From contig CAMDWI010000029.1 in assembly GCA_945878555.1 (NCBI GenBank), positions 1 through 39,979 on the forward strand: DNA of 39,979 nucleotides, written 5' to 3'. This document shows, one piece after another, positions 26,397 to 34,665 of this stretch. Each line of letters starts with the position of its first letter. The first letter of the stretch is position 1. The notes under the pieces are model-generated. The model did not search any database and was not told the origin of the DNA. It worked only from the letters and a program-made list of their open reading frames with translations. The position numbers were made by a program, and so were the translations under genes. Source of the DNA: Klebsiella pneumoniae (GTDB lineage Bacteria > Pseudomonadota > Gammaproteobacteria > Eutrophobiales > Eutrophobiaceae).

Positions 26397-27775
26397 AAAT
26401 TCATATACTCGGAATTTGCGGTACGTTTATGGGGGGAATCGCCCTTTTGGCCCGGGAACTCGGGCATGAGGTTGCCGGTTCGGATTCGAATGTATATCCC
26501 CCAATGAGTACCCAGTTACAGCAGAGCGGTATTACCCTGTACGATGGCTATGCCGCTGATCCTCTGGAATCGAACGCACCTGACATCGTCATTATCGGTA
26601 ATGCCTTGTCCCGTGGCAATCCGGCAGTCGAATATGTATTAAATTCCGGGTTGTCCTATACCTCCGGACCTCAGTGGTTACTTGAACATGTGTTGGCAGG
26701 CAGACATGTACTGGCTGTATCCGGTACACACGGCAAGACAACTACGACAGCTATGCTGGCATGGGTGCTGGAATATGCCGGTAAAAACCCGGGGTTTCTT
26801 ATTGGCGGCGTCGCGGAAAATTTTGGAGTTTCAGCTCGCCTTGGCGGCGACAGTTGTTTTGTTGTCGAGGCAGATGAATACGATACCGCCTTTTTTGACA
26901 AGCGCTCCAAATTTATTCATTACCGGCCAAACACATTGATTATAAATAACATCGAGTTTGATCACGCAGACATATTCGGCGATATAATAGATATAATTCG
27001 GGAATTTCGTCGACTAGTAAGGGTCGTGCCTGCGAATGGACAGATTATTCATAAACAGGGCGATCCACACATCAATACAGTATTTGAGTCAGGTTGTTGG
27101 ACTCCGACCGTCGGGTTTGGCGCAAGCAATGCCGCCTGGCAGGCTCAGGCAAACAAGCCGGATATGTCTGGATTCGGGATAACCCATAATGGGCATGCGG
27201 CTGCCTCTGTTAACTGGGACCTTATAGGTCAGCATAATGCTGAAAATGCACTGGCCGTGATGGCGGCGGCGGCCCGCCTGAATATCTCCCCGGAGCTCAG
27301 CGCGGAGGCATTGGGGCAGTTCAAAAGCGTCAAACGTCGGTTGCAGCGACTTGCGGTCGTAAACGGCGTCAGTGTCTATGATGATTTTGCCCATCATCCC
27401 ACTGCCATCCGGGTAACGCTGAATGCACTACGCGCCAGTGTCGGAAATGAGCGTATATATGCTGTATTTGAACCGCGTTCAAACACGATGAAAATGGGTA
27501 CGCATCGGGACACTCTGGCCGGGGCGCTGGTAGAAGCAGACGAGGTCATCGCCTGTCAGCCCGAGAAGATGGCATGGGATTTACAGGATGCATTATCAGC
27601 ATTGGCGAAACTTCATGTATTCACAGGTACCGCTGCGATTATCGACTATCTGCTAGGCCAGTTACGGCCCGGTGACCATGTGCTTATAATGAGCAATGGC
27701 AGTTTTGGTGGTTTACATAACGATTTGATCCGGCGGCTGGGCGGGCAACAGACCAACGGGGCTCAGGCACAGTAG
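26393..27775 (+). CDS. mpl: UDP-MurNAc:L-alanyl-gamma-D-glutamyl-meso-DAP ligase
   Basis: Recycles the tripeptide released from murein by attaching it to UDP-MurNAc in the cytoplasm. The 460-residue protein is a Mur ligase: N-terminal KIHILGICGTFMGGIALLA, ATP loop SGTHGKTTTTAM (110-121), NNIEFDHADIF with the Mg/ATP His, and YDDFAHHPTAI plus FEPRSNTMKMG typical of Mpl. The opening with GTFMGG, rather than the usual MurC pattern, favours Mpl. The start is a GTG inside the previous stop (GTGA). Confidence 0.94.
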   Translation: MKIHILGICGTFMGGIALLARELGHEVAGSDSNVYPPMSTQLQQSGITLYDGYAADPLESNAPDIVIIGNALSRGNPAVEYVLNSGLSYTSGPQWLLEHVLAGRHVLAVSGTHGKTTTTAMLAWVLEYAGKNPGFLIGGVAENFGVSARLGGDSCFVVEADEYDTAFFDKRSKFIHYRPNTLIINNIEFDHADIFGDIIDIIREFRRLVRVVPANGQIIHKQGDPHINTVFESGCWTPTVGFGASNAAWQAQANKPDMSGFGITHNGHAAASVNWDLIGQHNAENALAVMAAAARLNISPELSAEALGQFKSVKRRLQRLAVVNGVSVYDDFAHHPTAIRVTLNALRASVGNERIYAVFEPRSNTMKMGTHRDTLAGALVEADEVIACQPEKMAWDLQDALSALAKLHVFTGTAAIIDYLLGQLRPGDHVLIMSNGSFGGLHNDLIRRLGGQQTNGAQAQ

Positions 27776-27839
27776 TATTGCCTCTAGACGCTCACAGCTT
27801 GCGATTTACCTGCTTGTACCTATAAGAGATGCGTGATTG

Positions 27840-28493
27840 ATGACAGTATCCGGAAAACTCTCATGCTACCTGTCCAGACACCCGGTGTTTACGGTAGCGC
27901 TTGGGCTGGGGCCTCTGCTCGCCGGTAGCACTACCCTGACTTCTGCTGTCATGCTTGGGTCTGGATTTATGCTGGTACTGTTGTTCAGTTCGGTCACGTT
28001 GTCAGTTATCCGTAATCTCGTACCTCATCAATTCCGTCTGGTATTCATCCTGATGATTACATCTGTCTGGGTGTCCATACTAGACATGTTGTTACAGGCC
28101 CATCTGTACCAGTTGCGTGCGATGGTCGATATTTATGTGCCCTTGCTGGCGATGAACAGTCTGGTGCTGCTGGTACTGGAGCAGGAAGCATTAATACATA
28201 CACCAGTGCGTATGTTACGCAAGTCGATGATCGTGGCAGGATTACCCGTATTGTTATGTATGTTGACAGGTCTGCTGCGCGAACTACTGGTGTCAGGTAC
28301 AGTGCATATCAGTATCACCTCCATTAACCATGCAGCCAATACGGCACTCAGTTTGCCGTTATTTGATTCGATTGCAGGTGCATTTATTATTGCAGGATGT
28401 TTGCTCGCACTTCTGGCTCAACCCGGGTCTGTCAGGTCGGCAGTTACTGTTACGATGCCATCGGCTGATACAGTCAAGGATCCGCTTGAATAA
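27840..28493 (+). CDS. Orphan RnfE/NqrD-like membrane protein lacking both cluster cysteines
   Basis: A six-span membrane protein of 217 residues that aligns along the first 110 residues with RnfE/RsxE: LGLGPLLAGSTTLTSAVMLG, SVIRNLVPHQFRLVFILMI and VPLLAMNSLVLL. It also sits directly before nth, the place where the rnfABCDGE operon ends in E. coli. In RnfE/NqrD two cysteines 83 residues apart (Cys29 and Cys112 of V. cholerae NqrD) ligate the intramembrane iron-sulfur centre. Here the equivalents are Gly24 and Ser107, with the same spacing. The GRAEAF motif after the second Cys is replaced by LEQEALI. No other rnf gene is in the window. ATG at 27840 chosen; TTG at 27837 possible. Confidence 0.75.
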   Translation: MTVSGKLSCYLSRHPVFTVALGLGPLLAGSTTLTSAVMLGSGFMLVLLFSSVTLSVIRNLVPHQFRLVFILMITSVWVSILDMLLQAHLYQLRAMVDIYVPLLAMNSLVLLVLEQEALIHTPVRMLRKSMIVAGLPVLLCMLTGLLRELLVSGTVHISITSINHAANTALSLPLFDSIAGAFIIAGCLLALLAQPGSVRSAVTVTMPSADTVKDPLE

Positions 28494-29157
28494 AAACAAA
28501 CGCACTGCGATCTTTGAGGCGCTGGCCAGCCAGAATCCCGCACCCACGACCGAGCTGGAATATGCTTCGGTATTTGAATTGCTGGTTTCAGTGGTGCTCT
28601 CGGCACAGGCGACCGATATCAGTGTAAACAAGGCAACACGGGAGTTGTACAAGGTTGCGAATACGCCCCGCGCACTGATTGATATGGGTGTTGACCGACT
28701 GAAGTCCTTTATCAGGACGATAGGTCTCTATAATACCAAGGCCGAAAATATCATCAGACTGTGTGGAATTATACTTGAACAGCATGGCGGTGAGGTCCCG
28801 AACAATCGTGAAGCACTGGAAAAGCTCCCGGGTGTTGGCCGCAAGACCGCGAATGTAATACTGAATACAGCATTTGGCGAACCTACTATAGCCGTGGATA
28901 CCCATATTTTCCGTGTTGCGAACCGGACCGGAATCGCAGCGGGGAAAACCCCGCTGGAAGTCGAGAAAAAGCTGCTGAAGAATGTGCCTGAACAATTCAG
29001 GCAGGATGCCCACCACTGGTTAATCCTGCATGGCAGGTACACCTGTACGGCCAGAAACCCGCGTTGTAATAGCTGTATCATTGTTGAACACTGCGAGTGG
29101 GGCGGAAAAAAGGATGCGCTGGATCATTTATCAATAGTCAGGAAAAGGCAGGCGTGA
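28486..29157 (+). CDS. nth: Endonuclease III
   Basis: DNA glycosylase/AP lyase that removes oxidised pyrimidines. The 223-residue protein has the helix-hairpin-helix LPGVGRKTANVIL with the catalytic Lys, the catalytic Asp in AVDTHIFRVANRTG, LLVSVVLSAQATDISVN, and the [4Fe-4S] set C-x6-C-x2-C-x5-C in CTARNPRCNSCIIVEHC. I choose the TTG at 28486, which follows AAGGA by five bases and overlaps the RnfE-like gene by 8 bases; the usual LNKNKR-type start supports it. A short tail beyond the cluster (GGKKDALDHLSIVRKRQA) is slightly longer than in E. coli. Confidence 0.96.
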   Translation: MNKNKRTAIFEALASQNPAPTTELEYASVFELLVSVVLSAQATDISVNKATRELYKVANTPRALIDMGVDRLKSFIRTIGLYNTKAENIIRLCGIILEQHGGEVPNNREALEKLPGVGRKTANVILNTAFGEPTIAVDTHIFRVANRTGIAAGKTPLEVEKKLLKNVPEQFRQDAHHWLILHGRYTCTARNPRCNSCIIVEHCEWGGKKDALDHLSIVRKRQA

Positions 29158-29573
29158 TAGTACAGGATCGTGACAGTAGTCGGGGTGTATTTGTGCAGAC
29201 CTGGCAGAAGTATCGCCGGGGTGAAATGCTGGGCGCACTTGAGCAGATCGTACTTGCCGTGGTATTACAACATCCGGAATATCACCGCTGGTTAAATGAA
29301 GATGTGCTGCACAGCGATTTTAACTCGTCTGGTGAGACGGAAAACCCGTTTCTGCATATGGGCATGCATATTGCGATACAGGAACAGATCAGTGCGGATC
29401 GTCCTCCGGGTTCTGCGTCCTGCTATCGTGACTTGCTGGAAATACAACCGGATGAGCATAAACTCCAGCACAGAATGATGGAGTGTCTGGGCAGGGTATT
29501 GTGGCAGGCGCAGCGGGATCGTACCATGCCCGATGAACTCTCCTATCTTGAGTGTCTGAGGAAACTGCGATAA
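29154..29573 (+). CDS. DUF1841 family protein
   Basis: About 139 residues starting at the GTG that overlaps the nth stop (GTGA), with AAGGCAGG upstream. The motifs QDRDSSRGVFVQTWQKYRRG, HPEYHRWL and NPFLHMGMHIAIQEQISADR are those I associate with DUF1841. Conserved histidines and Asp/Glu in NPFLHMGMH suggest a possible metal site. No function is established. The gene couples nth to the signalling module: its stop shares a base with the ATG of the next gene (TAATG). Confidence 0.85.
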   Translation: MIVQDRDSSRGVFVQTWQKYRRGEMLGALEQIVLAVVLQHPEYHRWLNEDVLHSDFNSSGETENPFLHMGMHIAIQEQISADRPPGSASCYRDLLEIQPDEHKLQHRMMECLGRVLWQAQRDRTMPDELSYLECLRKLR

Positions 29574-30844
29574 TGCAAAACAGCAATGTGTACAGCCTGT
29601 TTGATGATGACGGTGGTCATAGTCTTGACGACCAGCTGGCATTACTCGCAGAGGTCGTCCAGTCATTTGCCTCCTCACTGAATGTTGATGAGACGCTGTC
29701 AAATGCGATTGAGAAGTTTATCCAGTATTTGAGTGCCGAGGCGGCCTCAATTTTCCTGTTAAGCGATGACAGGAGGGAACTGGTGTGTCGTGCCTGTGCC
29801 GGCCCGGTGGATATTACCGGGTTGCGCCTGCCGGCCACAGCCGGCATCGTCGGCAAGACAGTGATGACGCGTACCAGTCAGTTTGTTCGTGATGTCAGGG
29901 TCGATCCCGATTTTGCACACAATGTGGACAAGGACACCGGATTTGAAACCCGTTCGATCCTGTGTGCCCCGTTGATGGTGCAGGACACCTGTATAGGTGC
30001 GCTTGAACTGATTAACAAGAAAATCGGTGATGGCCTGTTCGATAGGCGCGATGAAAACATTCTTGTCGCACTGGCCTCAGCTGCTGCTCTGGCTATTCAC
30101 AATGCAAGGATGGCGGACAGATTGATAGTCCAGGAGCGGATGCAAAAGGAACTGGAACTGGCCCGCGAGATCCAGGAGGGGTTGTTACCTGCCCGTCCGG
30201 ACATCCACTATCCTGTTCAGGGTATGAATATACCTGCACGTGAGGTGTCAGGAGACTTTTATGATTTTTTCACACGTTCAGATGGACTCATCTATTTCAA
30301 TCTCGCAGATGTGTCCGGGAAAGGCATGAATGCGGCGTTGTTAATGGCCAAGGTCAGTAGTCTGTTACATCTGCTGGCGAGGGATATCAATGACCCGGGT
30401 CAATTACTTGCCCGCGTCAATGACGAAGTCTGTGAAACAGTGTCTCATGGCATGTTTGTAACACTGGTTTCCGGATTTATCGATCCGGTTACGCAGACCG
30501 TCAGTTATGCGAATGCCGGTCATCAGCCACCGTTATTTCACCACCGCGATGGCCGGTTTGAGGAATTCGGTGCGCATGCACCGCCAGTCGGGATCATAGC
30601 CGGGACGGAATTTCCGGTAACCACATTGTCTCTGGAGGGCGGGAGTCTCTACATTTACACTGATGGCGTTAGTGAAAGTATGGATGTCTTCGGTATCGAG
30701 CTTGGGGTAGCAGGACTGAAAAAATTGATAGAGTCGAAGCGTGCCTGTTCCAGTCGTGACAGACTCGAAAGCATAGTGGATGCTATACGCAGTCCCAATG
30801 CCATTCAACATGATGATATTACAATGGTGTTGATAGAATGCTGA
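29573..30844 (+). CDS. GAF-SpoIIE (RsbU-like) PP2C serine phosphatase
   Basis: A soluble 423-residue response phosphatase of a partner-switching system. The N-terminal GAF domain (about 25-180: DETLSNAIEKFIQYLSAEAA, CAPLMVQDTCIGALELINK) likely senses a small ligand or redox state. A helical connector (VQERMQKELELAREIQEGLL) leads to the SpoIIE/PP2C domain (about 210-423) with metal-binding aspartates in VSGDFYDFF, LADVSGKGMNAALLMA, YIYTDGVSESMD and QHDDITMVL. Expected substrate: the phosphorylated STAS antagonist encoded two genes on. The ATG at 29573 follows GAGGA. No receiver or HAMP domain is present. Confidence 0.92.
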   Translation: MQNSNVYSLFDDDGGHSLDDQLALLAEVVQSFASSLNVDETLSNAIEKFIQYLSAEAASIFLLSDDRRELVCRACAGPVDITGLRLPATAGIVGKTVMTRTSQFVRDVRVDPDFAHNVDKDTGFETRSILCAPLMVQDTCIGALELINKKIGDGLFDRRDENILVALASAAALAIHNARMADRLIVQERMQKELELAREIQEGLLPARPDIHYPVQGMNIPAREVSGDFYDFFTRSDGLIYFNLADVSGKGMNAALLMAKVSSLLHLLARDINDPGQLLARVNDEVCETVSHGMFVTLVSGFIDPVTQTVSYANAGHQPPLFHHRDGRFEEFGAHAPPVGIIAGTEFPVTTLSLEGGSLYIYTDGVSESMDVFGIELGVAGLKKLIESKRACSSRDRLESIVDAIRSPNAIQHDDITMVLIEC

Positions 30845-31266
30845 CAAAACCGGAAACAGAGTTATTGTTCAGATTGAGTCTGCCTGCCCGGGCAGAACGT
30901 CTTGCGCTGGTCAGGGCAATAATCCAGCGTACGGCTGAGTCCGCCGGTTGTAGTAACGAACTCTGCCAGAAACTGGTTATCGCCATCAATGAGGCGTGCA
31001 TGAACATTATCCAGCATGCCTACCGTGGGCAAGGTGATGGTCAGTTTATGATTGAAGTGTCCCTGACAAAACAGGCCCTGTGGTTCAGGCTGGAAGATTA
31101 TGCCGAACCGGTAGATCTCGACAGGATCAGACCTCGCGAACTGGATGATATCCGTCCGGGCGGCCTGGGGGTGCATTTTATCCGCGAAATTATGGATAGC
31201 TACCATATGGGGCATCTGGAACAGGGGAGCGGAAATTTTCTCGATATGATGAAAAATATTGAGTAA
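30838..31266 (+). CDS. RsbW-like anti-sigma / serine kinase (HATPase_c)
   Basis: A 142-residue GHKL ATPase. The N-box is INEACMNIIQHAY with Glu and Asn in place; the G-box is PGGLGVHFIREIMD. Family members phosphorylate a STAS antagonist on serine and hold a target, often a sigma factor, when the antagonist is phosphorylated. It overlaps the phosphatase gene by 7 bases. No sigma factor is near, so the target may be another regulator (inference). Confidence 0.91.
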   Translation: MLTKPETELLFRLSLPARAERLALVRAIIQRTAESAGCSNELCQKLVIAINEACMNIIQHAYRGQGDGQFMIEVSLTKQALWFRLEDYAEPVDLDRIRPRELDDIRPGGLGVHFIREIMDSYHMGHLEQGSGNFLDMMKNIE

Positions 31267-31344
31267 GCTGTGGATGGCGGCCTCTGTCAGCAGGTGGGGC
31301 AGGGGGTTTACCTGATAACGAACAGAAAAAAACAGGAAACGGGG

Positions 31345-31677
31345 ATGAAATATAATACAAGAGAGGAGGCCGGCTATATCGTGGTTGAGCTGGCGGGGGA
31401 TGTCGATCTGTCATGTTCTCCTGAGGCCAGGAAACAGATACTGCAATGTCTGGACGGTAAAAGTAATCTGCTTGTTGATTTGTCAGCAGTCAGCTACATA
31501 GACAGCTCTGGTGTGGCCAGTCTGGTTGAGGGCTACCAGACTGCGAGAAAGAAAAATGTTCGCTTTGGATTGATAGGTGTCAGTGGCCCGGCGATGAGCG
31601 TTTTACAACTGGCCCGGCTGGATAAGGTGTTTCCAATCCATGCGAGTGTCGGGGATCGGATACTCGCTGACAGTTAG
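31345..31677 (+). CDS. STAS-domain anti-sigma factor antagonist (RsbV-like)
   Basis: A 110-residue single STAS domain. YIDSSGVASLVEGYQTARKK carries the phosphorylatable serine (Ser55 by analogy to SpoIIAA). EAGYIVVELAGDVDLS is the N-terminal strand pair. The frame is open from 31270, but I place the start at the ATG at 31345 behind AGGAAACGGGG, matching family length. With the preceding kinase and phosphatase it completes a three-part switch. It is the last gene before the bidirectional terminator. Confidence 0.92.
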   Translation: MKYNTREEAGYIVVELAGDVDLSCSPEARKQILQCLDGKSNLLVDLSAVSYIDSSGVASLVEGYQTARKKNVRFGLIGVSGPAMSVLQLARLDKVFPIHASVGDRILADS

Positions 31678-31693
31678 GTAAATCTGGTCTTCC

Positions 31694-31729
31694 AAAATAA
31701 AAAACCGCCCTGAGGCGGTTTTTTATTTT
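31694..31729. terminator. Bidirectional intrinsic terminator
   Basis: A perfect 16-bp stem with A-rich left and T-rich right flank (core ACCGCC-CTGA-GGCGGT followed by TTTTTATTTT) separates the plus-strand RsbV-like gene from the minus-strand FHA gene. Symmetric A and T tracts let it work in both directions. Confidence 0.93.
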
Positions 31730-31753
31730 ATACCGGATACTCAGGTAGCTGGC

Positions 31754-32518
31754 CTAGCGTGCAGATGAAAACTCCATCTTGATACCCGCCAGCTCAATGA
31801 GGTCACTGTCCTTCAGTTGATAGGCCTTGGGACCAATCGGCTCCCCGTTTACCGTCGGATAACGTTTACCATCACCGTCACTTTCAATATGTGTCAGGAA
31901 ATAGCCCTGGGGACGACGTGAAATAACCGCGACCTGTGTACCGGGTTTGCCGAGTGTAATCAGCGCCTTGGTAAGTTCCAGTTCCTTGCCTGCTATAGGT
32001 CCATTAAGCACGGTCAGTCTGCCAAGTGGCATACCGCCGCCAGGAGCCACAGCTGCAGGTGTAATTACCCTGGCTGGACCGCCGCCTGGAGCTGGTGCAG
32101 CAACCGGTCTGACCGGTGCAGCCGCGGCAGCGCCGGCGATTTCTGCCGCCTTTGCTGCGGCAACAGCAGCGCTGGCTGAGCCCGGCTTGATGATCATGGT
32201 TTTTTCAAACTCATCATCGTCGCTGGTAGCGTGCTCGTTTATATATTTGAGTTCATGCTTGCCAATGGCAATCACATCACCATTCTTAAGCGCATGTTTC
32301 TTAATCAATTTTCCATTTACATAGGTACCATTGGTACTACCAAGGTCTTCCAGAAATGAATCATCAAGAATAGTGATGATCAGCGCATGTTTGCCGCTGA
32401 CAGCAAGATTATCAATTGGAATTTCATTTTCAGGCTTACGTCCAATTGTAATACGCTCCTGATTAAGTTCGTATTCACCCTGAACCACGCCATTTAAACT
32501 AAGAACTAACTTTGCCAT
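31754..32518 (-). CDS. Protein with two FHA domains
   Basis: 254 residues. FHA domain 1 (about 1-95) is complete: ITIGRKPENEIPIDN, SGKHALIITI, LEDLGSTNGTYVNG. It should bind phosphothreonine peptides. A linker follows with EFEKTMIIKPG, a possible threonine phosphosite, and an Ala/Pro/Gly-rich stretch (about 110-165). FHA-like domain 2 (about 166-254) keeps the strand pattern and PTVNGEPIG but lacks the Arg and Ser-x-x-His phosphate-binding set, so it may be structural. It is 24 bases after the PP2C gene; the pair resembles Thr-kinase signalling modules, but no kinase gene is in the window. Confidence 0.92.
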   Translation of the reverse strand: MAKLVLSLNGVVQGEYELNQERITIGRKPENEIPIDNLAVSGKHALIITILDDSFLEDLGSTNGTYVNGKLIKKHALKNGDVIAIGKHELKYINEHATSDDDEFEKTMIIKPGSASAAVAAAKAAEIAGAAAAAPVRPVAAPAPGGGPARVITPAAVAPGGGMPLGRLTVLNGPIAGKELELTKALITLGKPGTQVAVISRRPQGYFLTHIESDGDGKRYPTVNGEPIGPKAYQLKDSDLIELAGIKMEFSSAR

Positions 32519-32542
32519 TGGTAATATCCCAATCCCCTGACA

Positions 32543-33370
32543 TCAAAAGAATCGATTTTTTATTTTTTTTATCAGACTTCTGCTGGTGATGGAAAAATCA
32601 GCAAGCACCCTGATAAGTACGACAGAAATATTGTCCTTTCCCCCGTTTTTGTTGGCCAACCGTACTAACTCATTGGCGCCTTGTGCAAGATTAGCACTAT
32701 ATTTACTTAGGGTTAAGTGAATTTCTTCATCATCTACCATATCATTTAATCCATCCGAGCACAGCATGTAAATATCTCCGGGATAGACGGTTTCCTCGGC
32801 AATATCAACCTGCACATCCGGTTCTATACCGATGGCCCGGGTGACCAGATTCTTCGGGGTATTTTTCTCGGCCTCTTCCCGGGTATACAGGCCGCGATCT
32901 ATAAGTTCTTGAATTAACGAATGATCTTTTGTTACCTGGGAAAATTTAGTCTGCCGGATCCGGTATAATCTGGAGTCACCGACATGCCCCATCGTAACGA
33001 TATTATTGTGGAACAGTACAACGACCATGGTCGTTCCCATGCCCTGACATTGCGGGTCAGCCTGGGCAGTATGGTAAATCTCTGAATTCACATGGATTAT
33101 TGCGTTTTTGACAACACTAGCTTCATTGCTTAATCCGGTGATGCGATCAATAGCACCCCGTTCAATTTTTTCCAGTCCGTCAAGGATAAATTTATGGGCG
33201 GTCGTGACGGCAATTGCGCTGGCAACCTCTCCGGCCTTGTATCCACCCATACCATCCGCGAGTATAACCAGACCAGCGGAGAGATCACATAAGGTGCTGT
33301 CTTCGTTGTGCGGGCGGCGTTTTCCGACATCCGACACATCCGCAATTTCAATCTTGTCGGAAAGATTCAT
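32543..33370 (-). CDS. PP2C-type Ser/Thr protein phosphatase
   Basis: A 275-residue Stp1/PrpC-like metal-dependent phosphatase. Motifs are DVGKRRPHNEDS, LVILADGMGGYKAGEVAS, GHVGDSRLYRIR, MLCSDGLNDMVDDEEI and GGKDNISVVLIRV, with the metal-binding aspartates present. A basic C-terminal tail (SLIKKIKNRFF) could touch membrane or nucleic acid. It probably dephosphorylates FHA-bound or other phosphothreonine targets. Confidence 0.94.
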   Translation of the reverse strand: MNLSDKIEIADVSDVGKRRPHNEDSTLCDLSAGLVILADGMGGYKAGEVASAIAVTTAHKFILDGLEKIERGAIDRITGLSNEASVVKNAIIHVNSEIYHTAQADPQCQGMGTTMVVVLFHNNIVTMGHVGDSRLYRIRQTKFSQVTKDHSLIQELIDRGLYTREEAEKNTPKNLVTRAIGIEPDVQVDIAEETVYPGDIYMLCSDGLNDMVDDEEIHLTLSKYSANLAQGANELVRLANKNGGKDNISVVLIRVLADFSITSRSLIKKIKNRFF

Positions 33371-33491
33371 TTCAGCCCCGAGCCAGTGATCCGGGGTTCA
33401 GTCAACAACAGGGAAACACTGACCGTCGCGCCTGCATTTGACGTCTCTTGTACCCTGTCTTTGCTGTATGTGCACATGTTATTTTTATTGT

Positions 33492-33521
33492 ATTTTATGT
33501 CTGCCAGGTTCGATCGAACAA
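33492..33521 (-). promoter_or_regulatory. Possible sigma70 promoter for the PP2C-FHA operon
   Basis: Reading the minus strand, TTGTTC (33516-33521) and TAAAAT (33492-33497) are spaced by 18 bases, about 120 bases before the PP2C start. The -10 matches 5/6; the -35 is weak. Confidence 0.28.
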
Positions 33522-33640
33522 TCCTGCCCCGGGACAGGATTTATCTGCACTATCGGGCATAATAGCCTGATTTTATTAGGATTGTCCATGAATTAGTTGG
33601 AGTGCAGAGAGACGTATAAAACCGGAGTCCAACGCTGTCC

Positions 33641-34231
33641 CTATTTGGGGGGATAGATGCACCATAATTCTACATCATGGTTTGCGGTTGCAAGTGCTTT
33701 GGCAGTTTCCTGTTCGGAGAGTATATGCGGATTGTCTGGATCCTTACTTTCCTCATATATGTACCGGGCATTTTTCATTTCGGTCAGACGCGTGCGCGCT
33801 TTGTCACAGTTGGCCAGACGGGTCACGCGCGCAGCTTTTTCATCCGTGCGGGCCTGTTTTAATTTCTGTCTGTCTTCTTCAAATACATCGAGCAACTGGC
33901 GCTGTTGCTGTAGACGTTGTCCCTGGGTGGGATCCGGTGCAGGTCCGCTGGTGGTACTGATCTGGACGACCTGTTTGCCCTCTGGTCGATCGCCGTAATG
34001 AACCCTGCCCTGTTCATCCGTCCATTTATAAATATCAGCGGCTTGCAGGACGGGCAGGGTAACCACTGTAACTATCAGTATCAGCAGGCTTGACGCCGGT
34101 ATCGGGTGGCGGTAAAGCGGATATCTGCCATGGCCAACTGGATTACGGCCATATTTTCGGGTGAAAAGAGACCCACCTTCCGGGGGGACGGCCGCAACAT
34201 ATTGTGCTGGTATTATTGTTGCCGGATCCAT
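33641..34231 (-). CDS. DUF4124-domain exported protein
   Basis: The DUF4124 signature IYKWTDEQGRVHYGDRPEGKQ follows a hydrophobic signal segment (SSLLILIVTVVTLPVLQAAD). Then comes a Gln/Lys/Arg-rich coiled-coil-like helix (about residues 95-150) and a short Cys-containing end. These envelope proteins are common in gammaproteobacteria, and their job is unknown. The only in-frame ATG (34231) gives about 48 residues before the hydrophobic stretch, unusually long for a signal peptide, and has no ribosome site, so the true start or the sequence there is uncertain. Confidence 0.75.
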   Translation of the reverse strand: MDPATIIPAQYVAAVPPEGGSLFTRKYGRNPVGHGRYPLYRHPIPASSLLILIVTVVTLPVLQAADIYKWTDEQGRVHYGDRPEGKQVVQISTTSGPAPDPTQGQRLQQQRQLLDVFEEDRQKLKQARTDEKAARVTRLANCDKARTRLTEMKNARYIYEESKDPDNPHILSEQETAKALATANHDVELWCIYPPK

Positions 34232-34257
34232 AACGTGCGGTTACAGACCGACCGCTA

Positions 34258-34581
34258 TTACTTCTCGAAATGCTGGAACTTGTCTTTGACACCTTTCCAG
34301 TCGTCAGCATCCGCCGGGGCGTCTTTCATTTCGTTAATCACTGGCCAGATTCTGGACATTTCGGCATTCAGTGCGATGAACTTGCCCATTTCTTCCGGGA
34401 CATCATCCTCTGACATGATCGCATTGACAGGACATTCGGGTTCGCAAAGCGTGCAATCGATACATTCATCCGGATCAATGACGAGCATGTTCGGACCTTC
34501 ATGGAAGCAATCGACCGGACAGACCTCAACGCAGTCGGTGAACTTACATTTGATACAGGATTCGGTCACTATAAACGGCAT
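34258..34581 (-). CDS. fdxA: Seven-iron ferredoxin FdxA
   Basis: A 107-residue electron carrier. [17 protein letters not shown] and [13 protein letters not shown] give one 3Fe-4S and one 4Fe-4S cluster set, followed by the long C-terminal segment ([18 protein letters not shown]) typical of FdxA. GAGGA precedes the ATG by six bases. The gene is downstream of mutS, a frequent neighbour in proteobacteria. Confidence 0.95.
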   Translation of the reverse strand: MPFIVTESCIKCKFTDCVEVCPVDCFHEGPNMLVIDPDECIDCTLCEPECPVNAIMSEDDVPEEMGKFIALNAEMSRIWPVINEMKDAPADADDWKGVKDKFQHFEK

Positions 34582-34665
34582 GATATATCCTCGCTTTTAC
34601 ATATTAATCGCATTCAAACAGATACGGCATGGAGTATTTGTGGCTGTCCTGCAAGCGTATCAGCA

